From the NCBI GenBank assembly GCA_002839125.1, contig PGXI01000026.1:1-13901 (forward strand): 13,901 nt of DNA. Reading direction: 5' to 3'. Position 1 is the first letter of the stretch. Every line of letters begins with the position of its first letter. Made by a program: the position numbers and the translations under genes. Positions 1-8,688 of this stretch are shown one piece after another. The DNA comes from Tenericutes bacterium HGW-Tenericutes-5. GTDB lineage: Bacteria > Bacillota_I > Bacilli_A > Izemoplasmatales > Hujiaoplasmataceae. Below the pieces are notes generated by a model that saw nothing but the letters and a program-made list of their open reading frames with translations, was not told the DNA's origin and did not search any database.

Positions 1-2097
1 GTCATCTAGATTTAATAATTGATCAGTGATTGTTGCATGAAGAATCGCTGAATCCATTAGTTGATAACGTTTTGTGTCATCATCTAAATTTGCAAAAGTG
101 AAGTTTTGGAAACTATTAGGATCTGTAACACCTAATAGATCTAAACCATCAATCATGGCATTAAGCTCAGATTCGATAATGTATGTATCTGATGTAGTAA
201 CAAGTATAGGAACATTGTTTGAATCTCTTTCAGGAACGATTACAGTTGAACCAATGTTTAAAATTACATCTGATATAGTTGCATGGATAATAGCGGAATC
301 AATTAAAACATCAAAGTTTGTTTTTAAAAGCGTTGTATCTTCTAAATTAATGGTATTAAAATCAGTAATATTGATTGAGTACATTGCTCTAAATACGTTA
401 ATTACCTCGGTTCTGGCAATATAATATACATCACCTTCAAGAGTAATAATATCGTTATTCTCGACATCTTTATCAGGAATTACTAGTTGTCCACCAACAC
501 TCTTATCCAAACCGATTACAACATCAGATAGGGTTGCGTAGATGATTAAGGAATCTAAAATCGTATTAATTTTGTCTTCATCAATGTCATCTTGAGTCTC
601 GTTTTCTAAACGATTGATATAGGATGCATCAAATTCAACTCCATCAAAACTTTCTAGAGCTAAAGTACTAATTGCCTTAAAGACGTTTTTTAGTTCTTCT
701 TTGGTTACTACATCAACTGGAACTCCATCGACATCTATTGTTGTATTTACTACTTGTGGTACTACAAATGTGGTTGTATCAACTGTATTGAAGTAGTTAC
801 CTACTGTTGCATAAAGGATATCTGAAGCAAACAAAGTATCAACTTCAGGATCAGTAAGTTGGAGAATTTTATTTGGATCAAAGGTTGTTTCTTCTTCGCC
901 AATAACAATAATTAATTTAATTGCTTCAGCAACATTTATAAGTTCAGTTTCAGTAAAATAACCATTTTCATCGAAGACAACATCTGGGAAGATTAATGCC
1001 ATGTCTTGCATAGGCATTTCTTTGATTAAATCTGTTACTGTAGCTCTGATTACATATGATTCAAAGAAAGTAGATATTGTTTCACTGTCCATATCTGCGA
1101 TAATGGAAAGGTCTAAATCTTCAAGATTTATATCTTCAGATACTTCCAATAAAGCATTTACAGCTTCTAATATTTGTCTTAATTCACCTACTGCATCTTC
1201 AGAGTCTTTCCATACGATATCAGCTGGAATTGTAAAGAAATCAATACCATCTATTCCCGCATTACCGCTTAGGATATTAATTAAAGCTTCAGTAACTAAT
1301 CTTGATTCTAATAGAATAGTTAAGTCAACTTGTGCCAAAGTTTTGATAGTTTCTGATACATTTCCACCAGTAAGAGCCTCAAAGTCAAGATCAGCCTCTA
1401 CTACTTCGGCGAAGATTTCTCCTAGAGCGATAATTTCAGCTTCTAAATCTAAATCTTCTGGAACGACAATAATTGCAGAAACTTGTCCATCAGAGTCTTG
1501 TAACATAGGGAAAAGTACAGTTTCAATAATTACAGTTATAACTTCAGATCCGGCAATATTTGCAAAGATGTCCGTAACAGTTTCACCTGTTACTTCAATC
1601 TGGGATACATCGCCTTCTCCAGCTATAAAACCTGCGCCATTTAATATATCAAATAATTGACCAGCTATGACACCGATAGTGGCTAATTCTTCTTCAAAGT
1701 CGATTGTCCCGTCATAGAGAGTTTCAACTTCAAAAGGTAATTCTTGTTCAAATTCGATTGCTGCATATTCAATTGCTATTGGTACTGCTGATATAATCAA
1801 TTTTGAATTTGCAATGATTGCAAATAAATCTCTGATTTCATCACCTTTAATATCAGCTATGTTTTCAGTTTCCATATACTCTGATTGTGCAAAAACCGCA
1901 AAAGCTTCAGCGAAAACACCTAGTTCATAACGAAACGCTACTTGAGTTTCTTTATACTCGAATGATAGTACGCTATCAAAAAGGTTAATATGCATAGGCA
2001 CAGTAACGTCTTCATCAATCACTGATTTCACTTGAATTGCGTTAGCTGCTTTTACAAAGATGTTAGAATTGTATTCTTCAACCATTTGGTTTAAGAT
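1..2097 (-). repeat. Tandem array of ~83-residue protein repeats (8 full units plus start of a 9th)
   Basis: Units can be aligned on a serine that opens a hydrophobic helix, at residues 260, 347, 433, 514, 596, 674, 765, 850 and 932 of the minus-strand protein: spacings 87, 86, 81, 82, 78, 91, 85, 82. Each full unit then has a hydrophobic strand ending in proline 21-29 residues later (Pro283, 370, 462, 540, 620, 696, 790, 871). It next has a Glu followed by Leu/Ile/Val opening an amphipathic helix 37-48 residues after the serine (Glu307, 386, 470, 554, 634, 717, 813, 893). The clearest copies are the later ones, for example DSAIIHATISD and DSAILHATITD. At DNA level 23-54 and 269-300 match at 24 of 32 positions. 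Earlier units are strongly diverged. Confidence 0.8.
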
Positions 2098-2844
2098 TTC
2101 TAGTGCATCTTGGACCATCGGATCATTTAAAGGATTATCGCCGGGATCGGTTGGTTCAGCAAGAAGCGTATAGTTTGCTTCATAAAGATTTTCTCTTGGA
2201 ATATAGTTTAAAGTCTGGGTGGAATCTTCTTCCGTAGCGAATTGTTCCATAAGAGAGCTCATGCTATCAAGAATAGATATTGTTCCGCCCATAACGATAA
2301 GCATTATAAAAATTGCCATTAGACCATTAGCCGCACCGACTATAGCCCCAAGCCCACGCATCTTGTTAGCGCCTTTTTTAGTTTTAAAGAAGATAATTCT
2401 GATGATAAAGCAAATAAATTTGTAGATTATTAGGATAACGGTAAAATAAAGAATTGTCCAAACGATTTTAATAGCGAATTGAATAATTCCAGCTGTCATT
2501 ATCATAAACTCTTCAGACATTTGTGATAAATCAATTTCTGATCCTAAAAAGTGAGCGAATACATCTTGATAGCTTGCTTCAAAAGATGTGAAGCTAGCTA
2601 AGCTAGGATCGATATTATCTCCTAATATTGGACCTAAAAATGATAAGTCTGCTGTCCAAATTATTCCTACAACCAAATTCAAGGTTACAAAGAATAATAT
2701 GTAAAAAATAGCCATTGTTATTAGTTTATAAAGGGACTTTTTAAGACCGCTTAAAAAACCAAATAAAACTGCTAAACCTAAAACAATATAAAAAATCAAG
2801 TTTAAAGAAAACAAGATTCCTACATCAAACGATGCTAAAAACAT
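1..2844 (-). CDS. Giant repeat protein with N-terminal CvpA-like membrane domain (partial, C-terminus beyond window)
   Basis: An uninterrupted reading frame runs from ATG at 2844 to the left edge: 948 codons with no stop, so the protein is longer than this. AGAGGAG lies 7 nt before the ATG. Hydrophobic stretches at about residues 7-28, 40-66, 113-149 and 163-187 give four membrane segments. The last, with a basic loop (KTKKGANKMRG) then a glycine-rich helix, resembles the end of the CvpA (colicin V production) family. From about residue 250 the chain is acidic, has no cysteine cluster and no recognised enzyme motif, and consists of a diverged repeat of about 83 residues. By analogy the repeat part is probably outside the membrane. 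The divergent neighbour is a lipoprotein serine protease; CvpA-type domains and trypsin-like proteases are fused in MarP of mycobacteria. The CvpA assignment is by eye and moderate; no function is claimed for the repeats. Confidence 0.85.
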   Translation of the reverse strand, partial: MFLASFDVGILFSLNLIFYIVLGLAVLFGFLSGLKKSLYKLITMAIFYILFFVTLNLVVGIIWTADLSFLGPILGDNIDPSLASFTSFEASYQDVFAHFLGSEIDLSQMSEEFMIMTAGIIQFAIKIVWTILYFTVILIIYKFICFIIRIIFFKTKKGANKMRGLGAIVGAANGLMAIFIMLIVMGGTISILDSMSSLMEQFATEEDSTQTLNYIPRENLYEANYTLLAEPTDPGDNPLNDPMVQDALEILNQMVEEYNSNIFVKAANAIQVKSVIDEDVTVPMHINLFDSVLSFEYKETQVAFRYELGVFAEAFAVFAQSEYMETENIADIKGDEIRDLFAIIANSKLIISAVPIAIEYAAIEFEQELPFEVETLYDGTIDFEEELATIGVIAGQLFDILNGAGFIAGEGDVSQIEVTGETVTDIFANIAGSEVITVIIETVLFPMLQDSDGQVSAIIVVPEDLDLEAEIIALGEIFAEVVEADLDFEALTGGNVSETIKTLAQVDLTILLESRLVTEALINILSGNAGIDGIDFFTIPADIVWKDSEDAVGELRQILEAVNALLEVSEDINLEDLDLSIIADMDSETISTFFESYVIRATVTDLIKEMPMQDMALIFPDVVFDENGYFTETELINVAEAIKLIIVIGEEETTFDPNKILQLTDPEVDTLFASDILYATVGNYFNTVDTTTFVVPQVVNTTIDVDGVPVDVVTKEELKNVFKAISTLALESFDGVEFDASYINRLENETQDDIDEDKINTILDSLIIYATLSDVVIGLDKSVGGQLVIPDKDVENNDIITLEGDVYYIARTEVINVFRAMYSINITDFNTINLEDTTLLKTNFDVLIDSAIIHATISDVILNIGSTVIVPERDSNNVPILVTTSDTYIIESELNAMIDGLDLLGVTDPNSFQNFTFANLDDDTKRYQLMDSAILHATITDQLLNLDD

Positions 2845-2881
2845 AAAATCACTCCTCTTTTGTTATATATATTTCAAGAAT

Positions 2882-2887
2882 ATTATA
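2882..2887 (-). promoter_or_regulatory. Possible -10 element for the giant repeat protein gene
   Basis: The minus strand reads TATAAT here, 37 nt before the ATG at 2844. No convincing -35 is present at the right distance; TTGCAA lies further upstream but with poor spacing. The surrounding DNA is AT-rich, so chance matches are likely. Confidence 0.3.
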
Positions 2888-2978
2888 CTATATATACGGG
2901 TAATGCTTATATATTTTGCAAAAATTTTTGTAAATAATAGTAAAAAATCTCAATTTGGTAACATAAATTTGTTGGTGA

Positions 2979-2992
2979 TGAAAACGTTTTGT
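2979..2992. promoter_or_regulatory. cre-like palindromic site
   Basis: TGAAAACGTTTTGT lies between the two divergent genes. It agrees with the catabolite-response element consensus TGWAANCGNTNWCA except at the last two positions, and contains the perfect palindrome AAAACGTTTT. It sits upstream of both starts. Whether CcpA exists in this organism cannot be seen here, and AT-rich palindromes are common in such DNA. Confidence 0.3.
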
Positions 2993-3008
2993 TTTTATAC
3001 TTCGTCAT

Positions 3009-3042
3009 TTGACTAGAAAAAATAAGAAGAAAATTATATAAT
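3009..3042 (+). promoter_or_regulatory. Possible promoter of the lipoprotein protease
   Basis: TTGACT at 3009-3014 is a good -35 match and TATAAT at 3037-3042 a perfect -10 hexamer, but they are 22 bp apart, which is too long. ATTATA at 3033-3038 or TTATAT at 3034-3039 gives an 18 or 19 bp spacer with a weaker -10. The transcript would start a short distance before the start codon at 3074. Confidence 0.35.
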
Positions 3043-3062
3043 ATATATGATAATTGAGAGCG

Positions 3063-3068
3063 GGTGAT
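3063..3068 (+). promoter_or_regulatory. Ribosome binding site supporting a TTG start
   Basis: GGTGAT is 5 nt before TTG at 3074 and matches the 3' part of the usual GGAGGTGAT. The nearby upstream ATG (3048) is in another frame and hits TGA after six codons, so TTG is the likely start. The lipoprotein signal peptide begins exactly there. Confidence 0.6.
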
Positions 3069-3073
3069 AAAAC

Positions 3074-3937
3074 TTGAAGAGAATATTTAAATTATCGTTA
3101 GTCTTTTTCTTGAGTCTATTTTTAGTAGCTTGTGACCGGGTCTATTTTCCATTCTTTGATATTTTTACAGAAACTCAAACTACTACACTTAGAACTAGTA
3201 TCGATGGAACTATTACTTTTGAAGAGAGTGAATACAATAGTTTTGAGATATATGATTCCCTGACTTATAAGTTAGATGACATTGATGAGTATAATGATAT
3301 TCTATTGAGTACTAAAAACCATATTAGACATGCGAATATTCAAGTTAATACCGTTCTATATAACCCTCTTTTACCATGGGGTGGCGGTATTGAAAGAGAT
3401 GTTTTGAGTATGGGGTCTGGTTTCATTTTTCATGAAGATGATGATTTTTACTATGCCATAACAAATAATCATGTAGTTGAGTCAGAATTTGATGTCGATT
3501 ATGAGATTAAAACTTTTGAAGATACGGAATTTCATTCAGCTGAATTGCTTGTTACTAGTGAGGAATATGATTTAGCTGTATTAAAATTTTCTAAGAATTC
3601 TCGCTCTGAAGTCAGTATCATTGATATTTACCAAAGGTTATATTATAAGTTTAACGTTGGTGAGATTGTTCTCGCAGTGGGAAATCCGAGTACAGTTGTC
3701 AATAACGTAACTTTTGGAGAGTTTAAGTCAATGGAGAATTTAGAAAACGTTGGTTTTAAAGTAATCTATCATGATGCAACTATTGCCAATGGCTCTAGTG
3801 GTGGTGCGCTAGTTGATATCGATGGTAATCTTTTAGGCGTTAATGCTTGGGGGCTTGAAGATAGCGATGAATTTTCTTTTGCCATTCCAAATTATATTGT
3901 TTATACATTCTTAATAAATAATGGAATCCTGGATTAG
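3074..3937 (+). CDS. Trypsin/HtrA-like serine protease, lipoprotein, without PDZ domain
   Basis: The 287-residue product starts at TTG with a lipoprotein signal: Lys2-Arg3, a hydrophobic core at 5-19 and lipobox LVAC with Cys20, so it should be anchored on the outer face of the membrane. Residues 115-275 form a trypsin-like double barrel of the DegP/HtrA type. The triad is visible as His133 in TNNHVV, Asp166 in EYDLAVLK and Ser242 in NGSSGGAL, and VLAVGNPS fits the family. The chain ends about 45 residues after the catalytic serine, so the PDZ domain of classical HtrA is missing. It is the only plus-strand gene, divergent from the CvpA-like gene and convergent with the glycosidase operon, overlapping the GH2 gene by 4 nt. 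Likely role: surface protein quality control or processing of a specific envelope protein; substrate unknown. Confidence 0.9.
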   Translation: MKRIFKLSLVFFLSLFLVACDRVYFPFFDIFTETQTTTLRTSIDGTITFEESEYNSFEIYDSLTYKLDDIDEYNDILLSTKNHIRHANIQVNTVLYNPLLPWGGGIERDVLSMGSGFIFHEDDDFYYAITNNHVVESEFDVDYEIKTFEDTEFHSAELLVTSEEYDLAVLKFSKNSRSEVSIIDIYQRLYYKFNVGEIVLAVGNPSTVVNNVTFGEFKSMENLENVGFKVIYHDATIANGSSGGALVDIDGNLLGVNAWGLEDSDEFSFAIPNYIVYTFLINNGILD

Positions 3938-3953
3938 TCCAGGATTCCTTTTT
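3923..3953 (+). terminator. Intrinsic terminator overlapping both convergent stop codons
   Basis: GGAATCCTGGA (3923-3933), loop TTAG (3934-3937) and TCCAGGATTCC (3938-3948) form a perfect 11-bp stem with a 4-nt loop, followed by five T on the plus strand. It terminates the protease transcript. On the other strand the stem is followed by ATTATTTATT rather than a clean U run, so it may work there more weakly for the GH2 operon. The loop holds the stop codons of both genes (TAG plus, TAA minus). Confidence 0.88.
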
Positions 3954-6339
3954 CAATTGTTAAATTGATTGTTTTTGGTTCGTAATTGTTAAATATTAGT
4001 TTTACATAAGCTTCTTTATCAGGGTAATTACTTCTGACGTAAATACCAGTACTACCAGCAATTAAAGCCTGATTTTTAGGACCGATTAAAGTAAGGGAAC
4101 TAGATGTTTCAATTGTGAAGGATTCATTGCTGTAATCAAGGATGTTGTTATATTGATCTACTGCTTTAATAGCGATTCTAATCATATCATAAGTTAAATC
4201 ATGAAGTAATTTTTGTTTTTGCGGTTCAACTAAAATACTCGATTCCATCATTTGACCCTTATCAATAGTTTTTACTAACTCTTCCTGTATATAACCTTCA
4301 AACCGCCAGTTAGTAGGCGTTTTTTCTTGATTGCCTAGATATTTCATGAATAGTTCCATGGCATCATTCATATTAATAACTTTTCTCGATAAGAGGTTAA
4401 AAGCGGTTAATTTGTCTTTTAGAGGAAGATTATAACCATTCTTTTTAAAACTTAATAATACTTTTTTAATTCTTTTTGCGTCTTTTGGTTTGTAATTTTC
4501 CAAGTTTTCTAGTGTTTCTCCGATTACATCATTAACGATTATTGGCGGATGTGGTAAATACTCGTAATTTTCGATATCGCCAGAGAAAGTACCGATATAA
4601 TTATTATCGCGATAGACTTTGATATAATCACAGTTTGTATAAACTACTATTTCTGGAAGGGTTAAAAGATCATAGTCTCCTGGTATTAGATTGCTGGCGA
4701 CAAATAGAACTGTTTCTTCTTTGGGATCTCTTTGAGACTTGTAGGCATATGCTGCGTATTTTTCTAGTCTATGGATATCTAAAACTCCGTGATAACAAAT
4801 TCTATCATTTGAACCGAACTGAAAATGAGTATTATAATCGGCCATACACCAGCCAATAGCTCCAGAGGTAGTATTATAGTAATGAGAGTATTCAATGACA
4901 TTTAAATGTCTTAAAGAATGTTCAATTCGTCTTACTTCACTATCAAACTTCTTTGTAGGAAAGACATGACCGTTGTATTCGGTTACTAAATAAGGGCAGA
5001 TTTGACCGGATACCTTTCTCGGGTTTTCTAAACCATCATTATCACCGACATGGGAGAAGTCATTATAAGTATAAACATCTTCTAAAAGATGACTTTTCTT
5101 GAAGTTACGGACTCCACCGGTTTGTCTTGAAGGATCAAGACTTTTGGCTAATTCGTTGGTTAACTCATAGAATTCATCAAGATCTTTTGACTCGTTGATT
5201 CTCACACCCCAAAGTGCAATTGAAGGATGATTAAAGTGGTGATTAATCATTGTTTCTAGATTAATAAGGGAAAGTTTTTGAAAATGGTCGTTACCGATGT
5301 AATTCCAACCCGGAATCTCTTCAAAAACTAGAATTCCTAATTCGTCACATCGATTTAAGAAATGATCGCTTTGCATGTAATGTGAGGTTCTAACTATGTT
5401 ACAGCCCAAGTCTTTTAAAATCTCTGCATCAAGTTCTTGAAGAGATTTTGGCGCAGCATAGCCTATATATGGATATGATTGATGCCGATTTAGACCCATT
5501 AGCTTAACTAATTTGTTGTTTAATAGAAAGCCATTTTCCGTGAACATCAAACTTCTAAATCCAAATCTCTCAGTTACAATGTCAAGCGTCTGATTGTCCT
5601 TAAGTAGTGATATTTGGATATTATAAAGTTTGGGATTTGTTATATCCCATCTAATAATTTCATCGAGTTCAATAGATAGAATACCTTTTTCAATAAATTC
5701 TTCTTCAAAAGTATGTTCAAAAGTATAATTAGTGTCATCGAATAATTTCAATTTAATATTATAAGAATTAGCTGGATCATTTATTTTAAGTTTTAAGTTT
5801 AAAAGCATCTTTTGTTGATTAATTACATTAACATCATCAGCGAAGAGGTGAACGATATCAAAATGAATCTTCGGAAGTTTTTCCAGGAAAACTTCGCGAT
5901 ATATACCACTAAAACCTAAATAATCTACTAAATTGCCAAAAGGCGGGATATCTTGGATTTCTTGACCTTCGACCTTTACTTTAATGATGTTTTGTCCTTC
6001 GAGGACAAAGTCATTAATTTCAATGGTAAAAGGAATATATCCACCTTCGTTTATAAAGACCTCTTGATTATTTATATAAACAGTTGTTCTATTCATAACT
6101 CCATGAAACTTAAGAAATAGTTGATAGTTTAAGTCTTCTTTTGTTAAGTTTAGCTCTTTAGTGTAAAAACCAGTAAACTGGTATTCTTGTTCATTGAAGT
6201 AATTTAATGGTAAAAGCTTCATAGTGTGGGGAATATCTACTTGTTCCCAAGTTTGATACTCGAAGTTTTTATTTAGGTATTTTTCATGAAAATTCGGGGT
6301 GAAATACCAATTATAATTTAAACTTACTTTTTTTCTCAT
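3934..6339 (-). CDS. Glycoside hydrolase family 2, beta-galactosidase-like
   Basis: The 801-residue protein has the GH2 layout: sugar-binding jelly-roll domain (about 1-155), immunoglobulin-like domain (160-260), TIM barrel (265-540) and a C-terminal part of beta domains (540-801). Family marks are GLNRHQSYP at 282-290, NIVRTSHY at 314-321, the acid/base Glu383 in WGVRINES and the nucleophile Glu454 in LVTEYNG. There is no signal peptide, so it acts in the cytoplasm, probably releasing beta-linked galactose; other GH2 activities (glucuronidase, mannosidase) cannot be excluded. The start ATG overlaps the upstream alpha-galactosidase stop (ATGA) and has AGAGGAG 8 nt upstream. It is the last gene of the operon. 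No sugar transporter is encoded in the window, so uptake of its substrate must come from elsewhere. Confidence 0.9.
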   Translation of the reverse strand: MRKKVSLNYNWYFTPNFHEKYLNKNFEYQTWEQVDIPHTMKLLPLNYFNEQEYQFTGFYTKELNLTKEDLNYQLFLKFHGVMNRTTVYINNQEVFINEGGYIPFTIEINDFVLEGQNIIKVKVEGQEIQDIPPFGNLVDYLGFSGIYREVFLEKLPKIHFDIVHLFADDVNVINQQKMLLNLKLKINDPANSYNIKLKLFDDTNYTFEHTFEEEFIEKGILSIELDEIIRWDITNPKLYNIQISLLKDNQTLDIVTERFGFRSLMFTENGFLLNNKLVKLMGLNRHQSYPYIGYAAPKSLQELDAEILKDLGCNIVRTSHYMQSDHFLNRCDELGILVFEEIPGWNYIGNDHFQKLSLINLETMINHHFNHPSIALWGVRINESKDLDEFYELTNELAKSLDPSRQTGGVRNFKKSHLLEDVYTYNDFSHVGDNDGLENPRKVSGQICPYLVTEYNGHVFPTKKFDSEVRRIEHSLRHLNVIEYSHYYNTTSGAIGWCMADYNTHFQFGSNDRICYHGVLDIHRLEKYAAYAYKSQRDPKEETVLFVASNLIPGDYDLLTLPEIVVYTNCDYIKVYRDNNYIGTFSGDIENYEYLPHPPIIVNDVIGETLENLENYKPKDAKRIKKVLLSFKKNGYNLPLKDKLTAFNLLSRKVINMNDAMELFMKYLGNQEKTPTNWRFEGYIQEELVKTIDKGQMMESSILVEPQKQKLLHDLTYDMIRIAIKAVDQYNNILDYSNESFTIETSSSLTLIGPKNQALIAGSTGIYVRSNYPDKEAYVKLIFNNYEPKTINLTIEKGILD

Positions 6340-8687
6340 GATTTTATCTCCTCTATATAATAAAGTCTAGAACCAAAATCTCCCATTAATCTTATGGATT
6401 CATTGTAACCAGTACCAATAAATCTTTGTTTCGGAATAAATCCATTGTTTACTAAGATATCACCTTTTACTATTACAGTATCCTCTTCTGTTTTAAACAA
6501 ATAACGGTTTTTTAAAAGATGAAATAATAGTCCCTTAGAATTAAGTCTAATTGGCAATGCATGTTTAATTAAATGACCGAACATATCAAGATTAAAGAAT
6601 TGTTCTCTTTTTGTTATTTTGTACGTTTTGTTTTTGTCGAGCATTGGTAACTTAAAGACGTCATAACACATACTTGGTTCTTGGAGAATTTGGAAAGTTC
6701 CGAGGATGGCTTTAGACTTATCTTTGGCCATTACCACAAGTTCTAATGCATTAGTTTTAAAAGGATTTTTCAACTGATATAAATCACCGAATTGGAATAT
6801 TTTTCGATGAGTTTTATAGTAAGCTATTTGCTTTTTAATTACTTTTGTTTCAAAAGGAGTAAGCTTGGTGATGTCTAGTTCATATCCTAATAAGCCAAAA
6901 GCACTGAGATTGAATCTGGTTTCCAGTGGGGTTTTGCGGATAACTTGAGCGGAGGGAATATCTGAGACATGGTTACCCATAACTGATTGTGAATATCCAA
7001 AATAGGTACCTGATTGAATGAGATATCTGCTATAGGCATCGGTATTATCTGAGGTCCAGATTTGAGGCATATAATAGAGCATCCCTAAGTCAAAACGGTT
7101 ACCACCCGATGCACATGATTCAAAAAGAATATTCGGAAAATTATTTGTTAGTCTTTCTAAAAGGTTGTAAAGCCCTAGATAGTAACTATGAATGAGTTTC
7201 CCTTGGTTTAAAGAGTCAAAACCGGTTGTATAAAGATCTGAAAAATTCCTATTCATATCCCATTTACAATATTTGATATTATTCTCAGAAAATAGTTTCG
7301 CTAGTACATCGTATAAATAATCTACAACTTCTTCTTTACTTAAATCAAGGATTAGTTGATTTCGGCCAAGACTTGGCTTAAAATTAGGGTGTTTAATTGC
7401 CCAATCAGGATGTTCCTTATAAATTAAGGAGTCATAGTTTATCATTTCTGGTTCAACCCAGATACCAAAATCCAATCCTAAATCATTGATTTTTTGGGCT
7501 AATTTATTAATACCGAGGGGTAATTTCTTTTTATTTACGAACCAATCACCTAAAGATGATGTATCATCATTCCTGTGACCAAACCATCCATCATCTAGAA
7601 CAAATAATTCAATTCCGAGTTTCTTAGCTTTTTTTGCAAGTTTTAATAGTTTTCTTTGATTGAAATCAAACATAGTTGCTTCCCAGTTATTAAATAAAAC
7701 CGGACGCTCTTTGCCTGAATAGTCCGGTTTGATTATATGATTGTTTATTAGATTGTGAATTGATTGCGATAACTTGTTGAAGCCTTGGTTGCTATATGAA
7801 AGACAAACTTCAGGTGTAATAAATTCTTCATTTGGTTTTAATTGCCAGAAGAAATCAAAAGAGTTAATACCCATTTGTACTCTTATCATTGAAAAAGGGT
7901 TTCTTTCAATAATGCATTCAAAACTTCCGCTATAGATTAGTGAAAAACCGAAACAATCGCCTGAATCTTCGGTTGTTTTGTTCGTATGAAGAATTATAAA
8001 AGGATTGTGATCACTTGATGAAACACCTTTTTTCGAATCGATTTTAATTATTCCGGGATTGATTGTTTGTGTGTTTAGTTGTCTTTCTTTAATCCAAGCT
8101 CCATCAAAGGTAGTTAAACAGTAATCTTTATTATTAAGATCAAGATTCATACTTAGAGCTTTTTCGATTAAAATATCATTTCCAGAATTATTAATAATAA
8201 CTGCTCTTCTTACTATGATATCTTCATTGATAAGTACAGTGTAATAAAGGTCAATAGAAATATTATTTACTTGATCAAACATAGTGATGATTAAAGTTTC
8301 GTTATCTTTTGTTCTAACCTCAGGAAGCCCTTTAAGGAGCGGCTTTTCGAGTAATATTTTATGGGATTTATACTTGAAATCAGTTAGTCTTGAACCATCA
8401 TTTAACCTGAAATGACACATCGGTTCACGAAAATCACCTTTGCCAAAGGTAGAAAGTTCTAGAAATGATGTATTGAGGTTGAAGGTTTTATCTTTTTCTT
8501 CATAAATGACTTGTGAACCTACTTCGATGTTATTTTTTAGGATGAGGTTTTTGTAATCGGTAATTTCATCCACTTTAGCTCCGTAGTATAAATTACCAAG
8601 GTGAAGACTTGGTAATATATTTAATATATATGAAGTATTTTTCGTTTGAAGATGAAATACTTTTTCAGTCTCAAAATATCTAATCAT
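6336..8687 (-). CDS. Alpha-galactosidase, glycoside hydrolase family 36
   Basis: The 783-residue length and domain order (N-terminal beta domain to about 320, TIM barrel about 330-640, C-terminal beta domain) fit bacterial GH36. Signature sequences are NNWEATMF (333-340), FVLDDGWFG (362-370), FGIWVEPEM (407-415), KWDMNR with nucleophile Asp477, ESCASGGN (523-530) and TSDNTDA with acid/base Asp547. The two aspartates lie almost exactly where they do in Geobacillus GH36 enzymes. It removes alpha-1,6-linked galactose from raffinose-type sugars or galactomannan fragments. No signal peptide is present, so it is cytoplasmic. The ribosome site AAGGGGA lies within the last codons of the permease gene, 1 nt separates the genes, and its stop overlaps the GH2 start: expression is probably translationally coupled. 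Confidence 0.95.
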   Translation of the reverse strand: MIRYFETEKVFHLQTKNTSYILNILPSLHLGNLYYGAKVDEITDYKNLILKNNIEVGSQVIYEEKDKTFNLNTSFLELSTFGKGDFREPMCHFRLNDGSRLTDFKYKSHKILLEKPLLKGLPEVRTKDNETLIITMFDQVNNISIDLYYTVLINEDIIVRRAVIINNSGNDILIEKALSMNLDLNNKDYCLTTFDGAWIKERQLNTQTINPGIIKIDSKKGVSSSDHNPFIILHTNKTTEDSGDCFGFSLIYSGSFECIIERNPFSMIRVQMGINSFDFFWQLKPNEEFITPEVCLSYSNQGFNKLSQSIHNLINNHIIKPDYSGKERPVLFNNWEATMFDFNQRKLLKLAKKAKKLGIELFVLDDGWFGHRNDDTSSLGDWFVNKKKLPLGINKLAQKINDLGLDFGIWVEPEMINYDSLIYKEHPDWAIKHPNFKPSLGRNQLILDLSKEEVVDYLYDVLAKLFSENNIKYCKWDMNRNFSDLYTTGFDSLNQGKLIHSYYLGLYNLLERLTNNFPNILFESCASGGNRFDLGMLYYMPQIWTSDNTDAYSRYLIQSGTYFGYSQSVMGNHVSDIPSAQVIRKTPLETRFNLSAFGLLGYELDITKLTPFETKVIKKQIAYYKTHRKIFQFGDLYQLKNPFKTNALELVVMAKDKSKAILGTFQILQEPSMCYDVFKLPMLDKNKTYKITKREQFFNLDMFGHLIKHALPIRLNSKGLLFHLLKNRYLFKTEEDTVIVKGDILVNNGFIPKQRFIGTGYNESIRLMGDFGSRLYYIEEIKS

Positions 8688-8688
8688 A

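Noticed and set aside
74..424. Open frame on the plus strand (116 codons)
   Set aside because: It lies opposite the continuous minus-strand frame of the giant repeat protein and has no ribosome site or recognisable product.
1001..1660. Open frame on the plus strand (219 codons), Ser/Ile/Thr-rich
   Set aside because: Antisense shadow of the repeat protein; the composition is what the reverse complement of acidic, Glu/Asp-rich coding DNA gives.
1..2097. CRISPR array or DNA-level satellite
   Set aside because: The periodicity is at protein level with variable spacing and diverged codons; there is no short identical DNA repeat with unique spacers.
2219..2425. Open frame on the plus strand (68 codons)
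   Set aside because: Antisense to the fourth membrane helix of the minus-strand protein, with no ribosome site.
4635..4859. Open frame on the plus strand (74 codons)
   Set aside because: Antisense to the GH2 catalytic domain, whose motifs are intact in this stretch.
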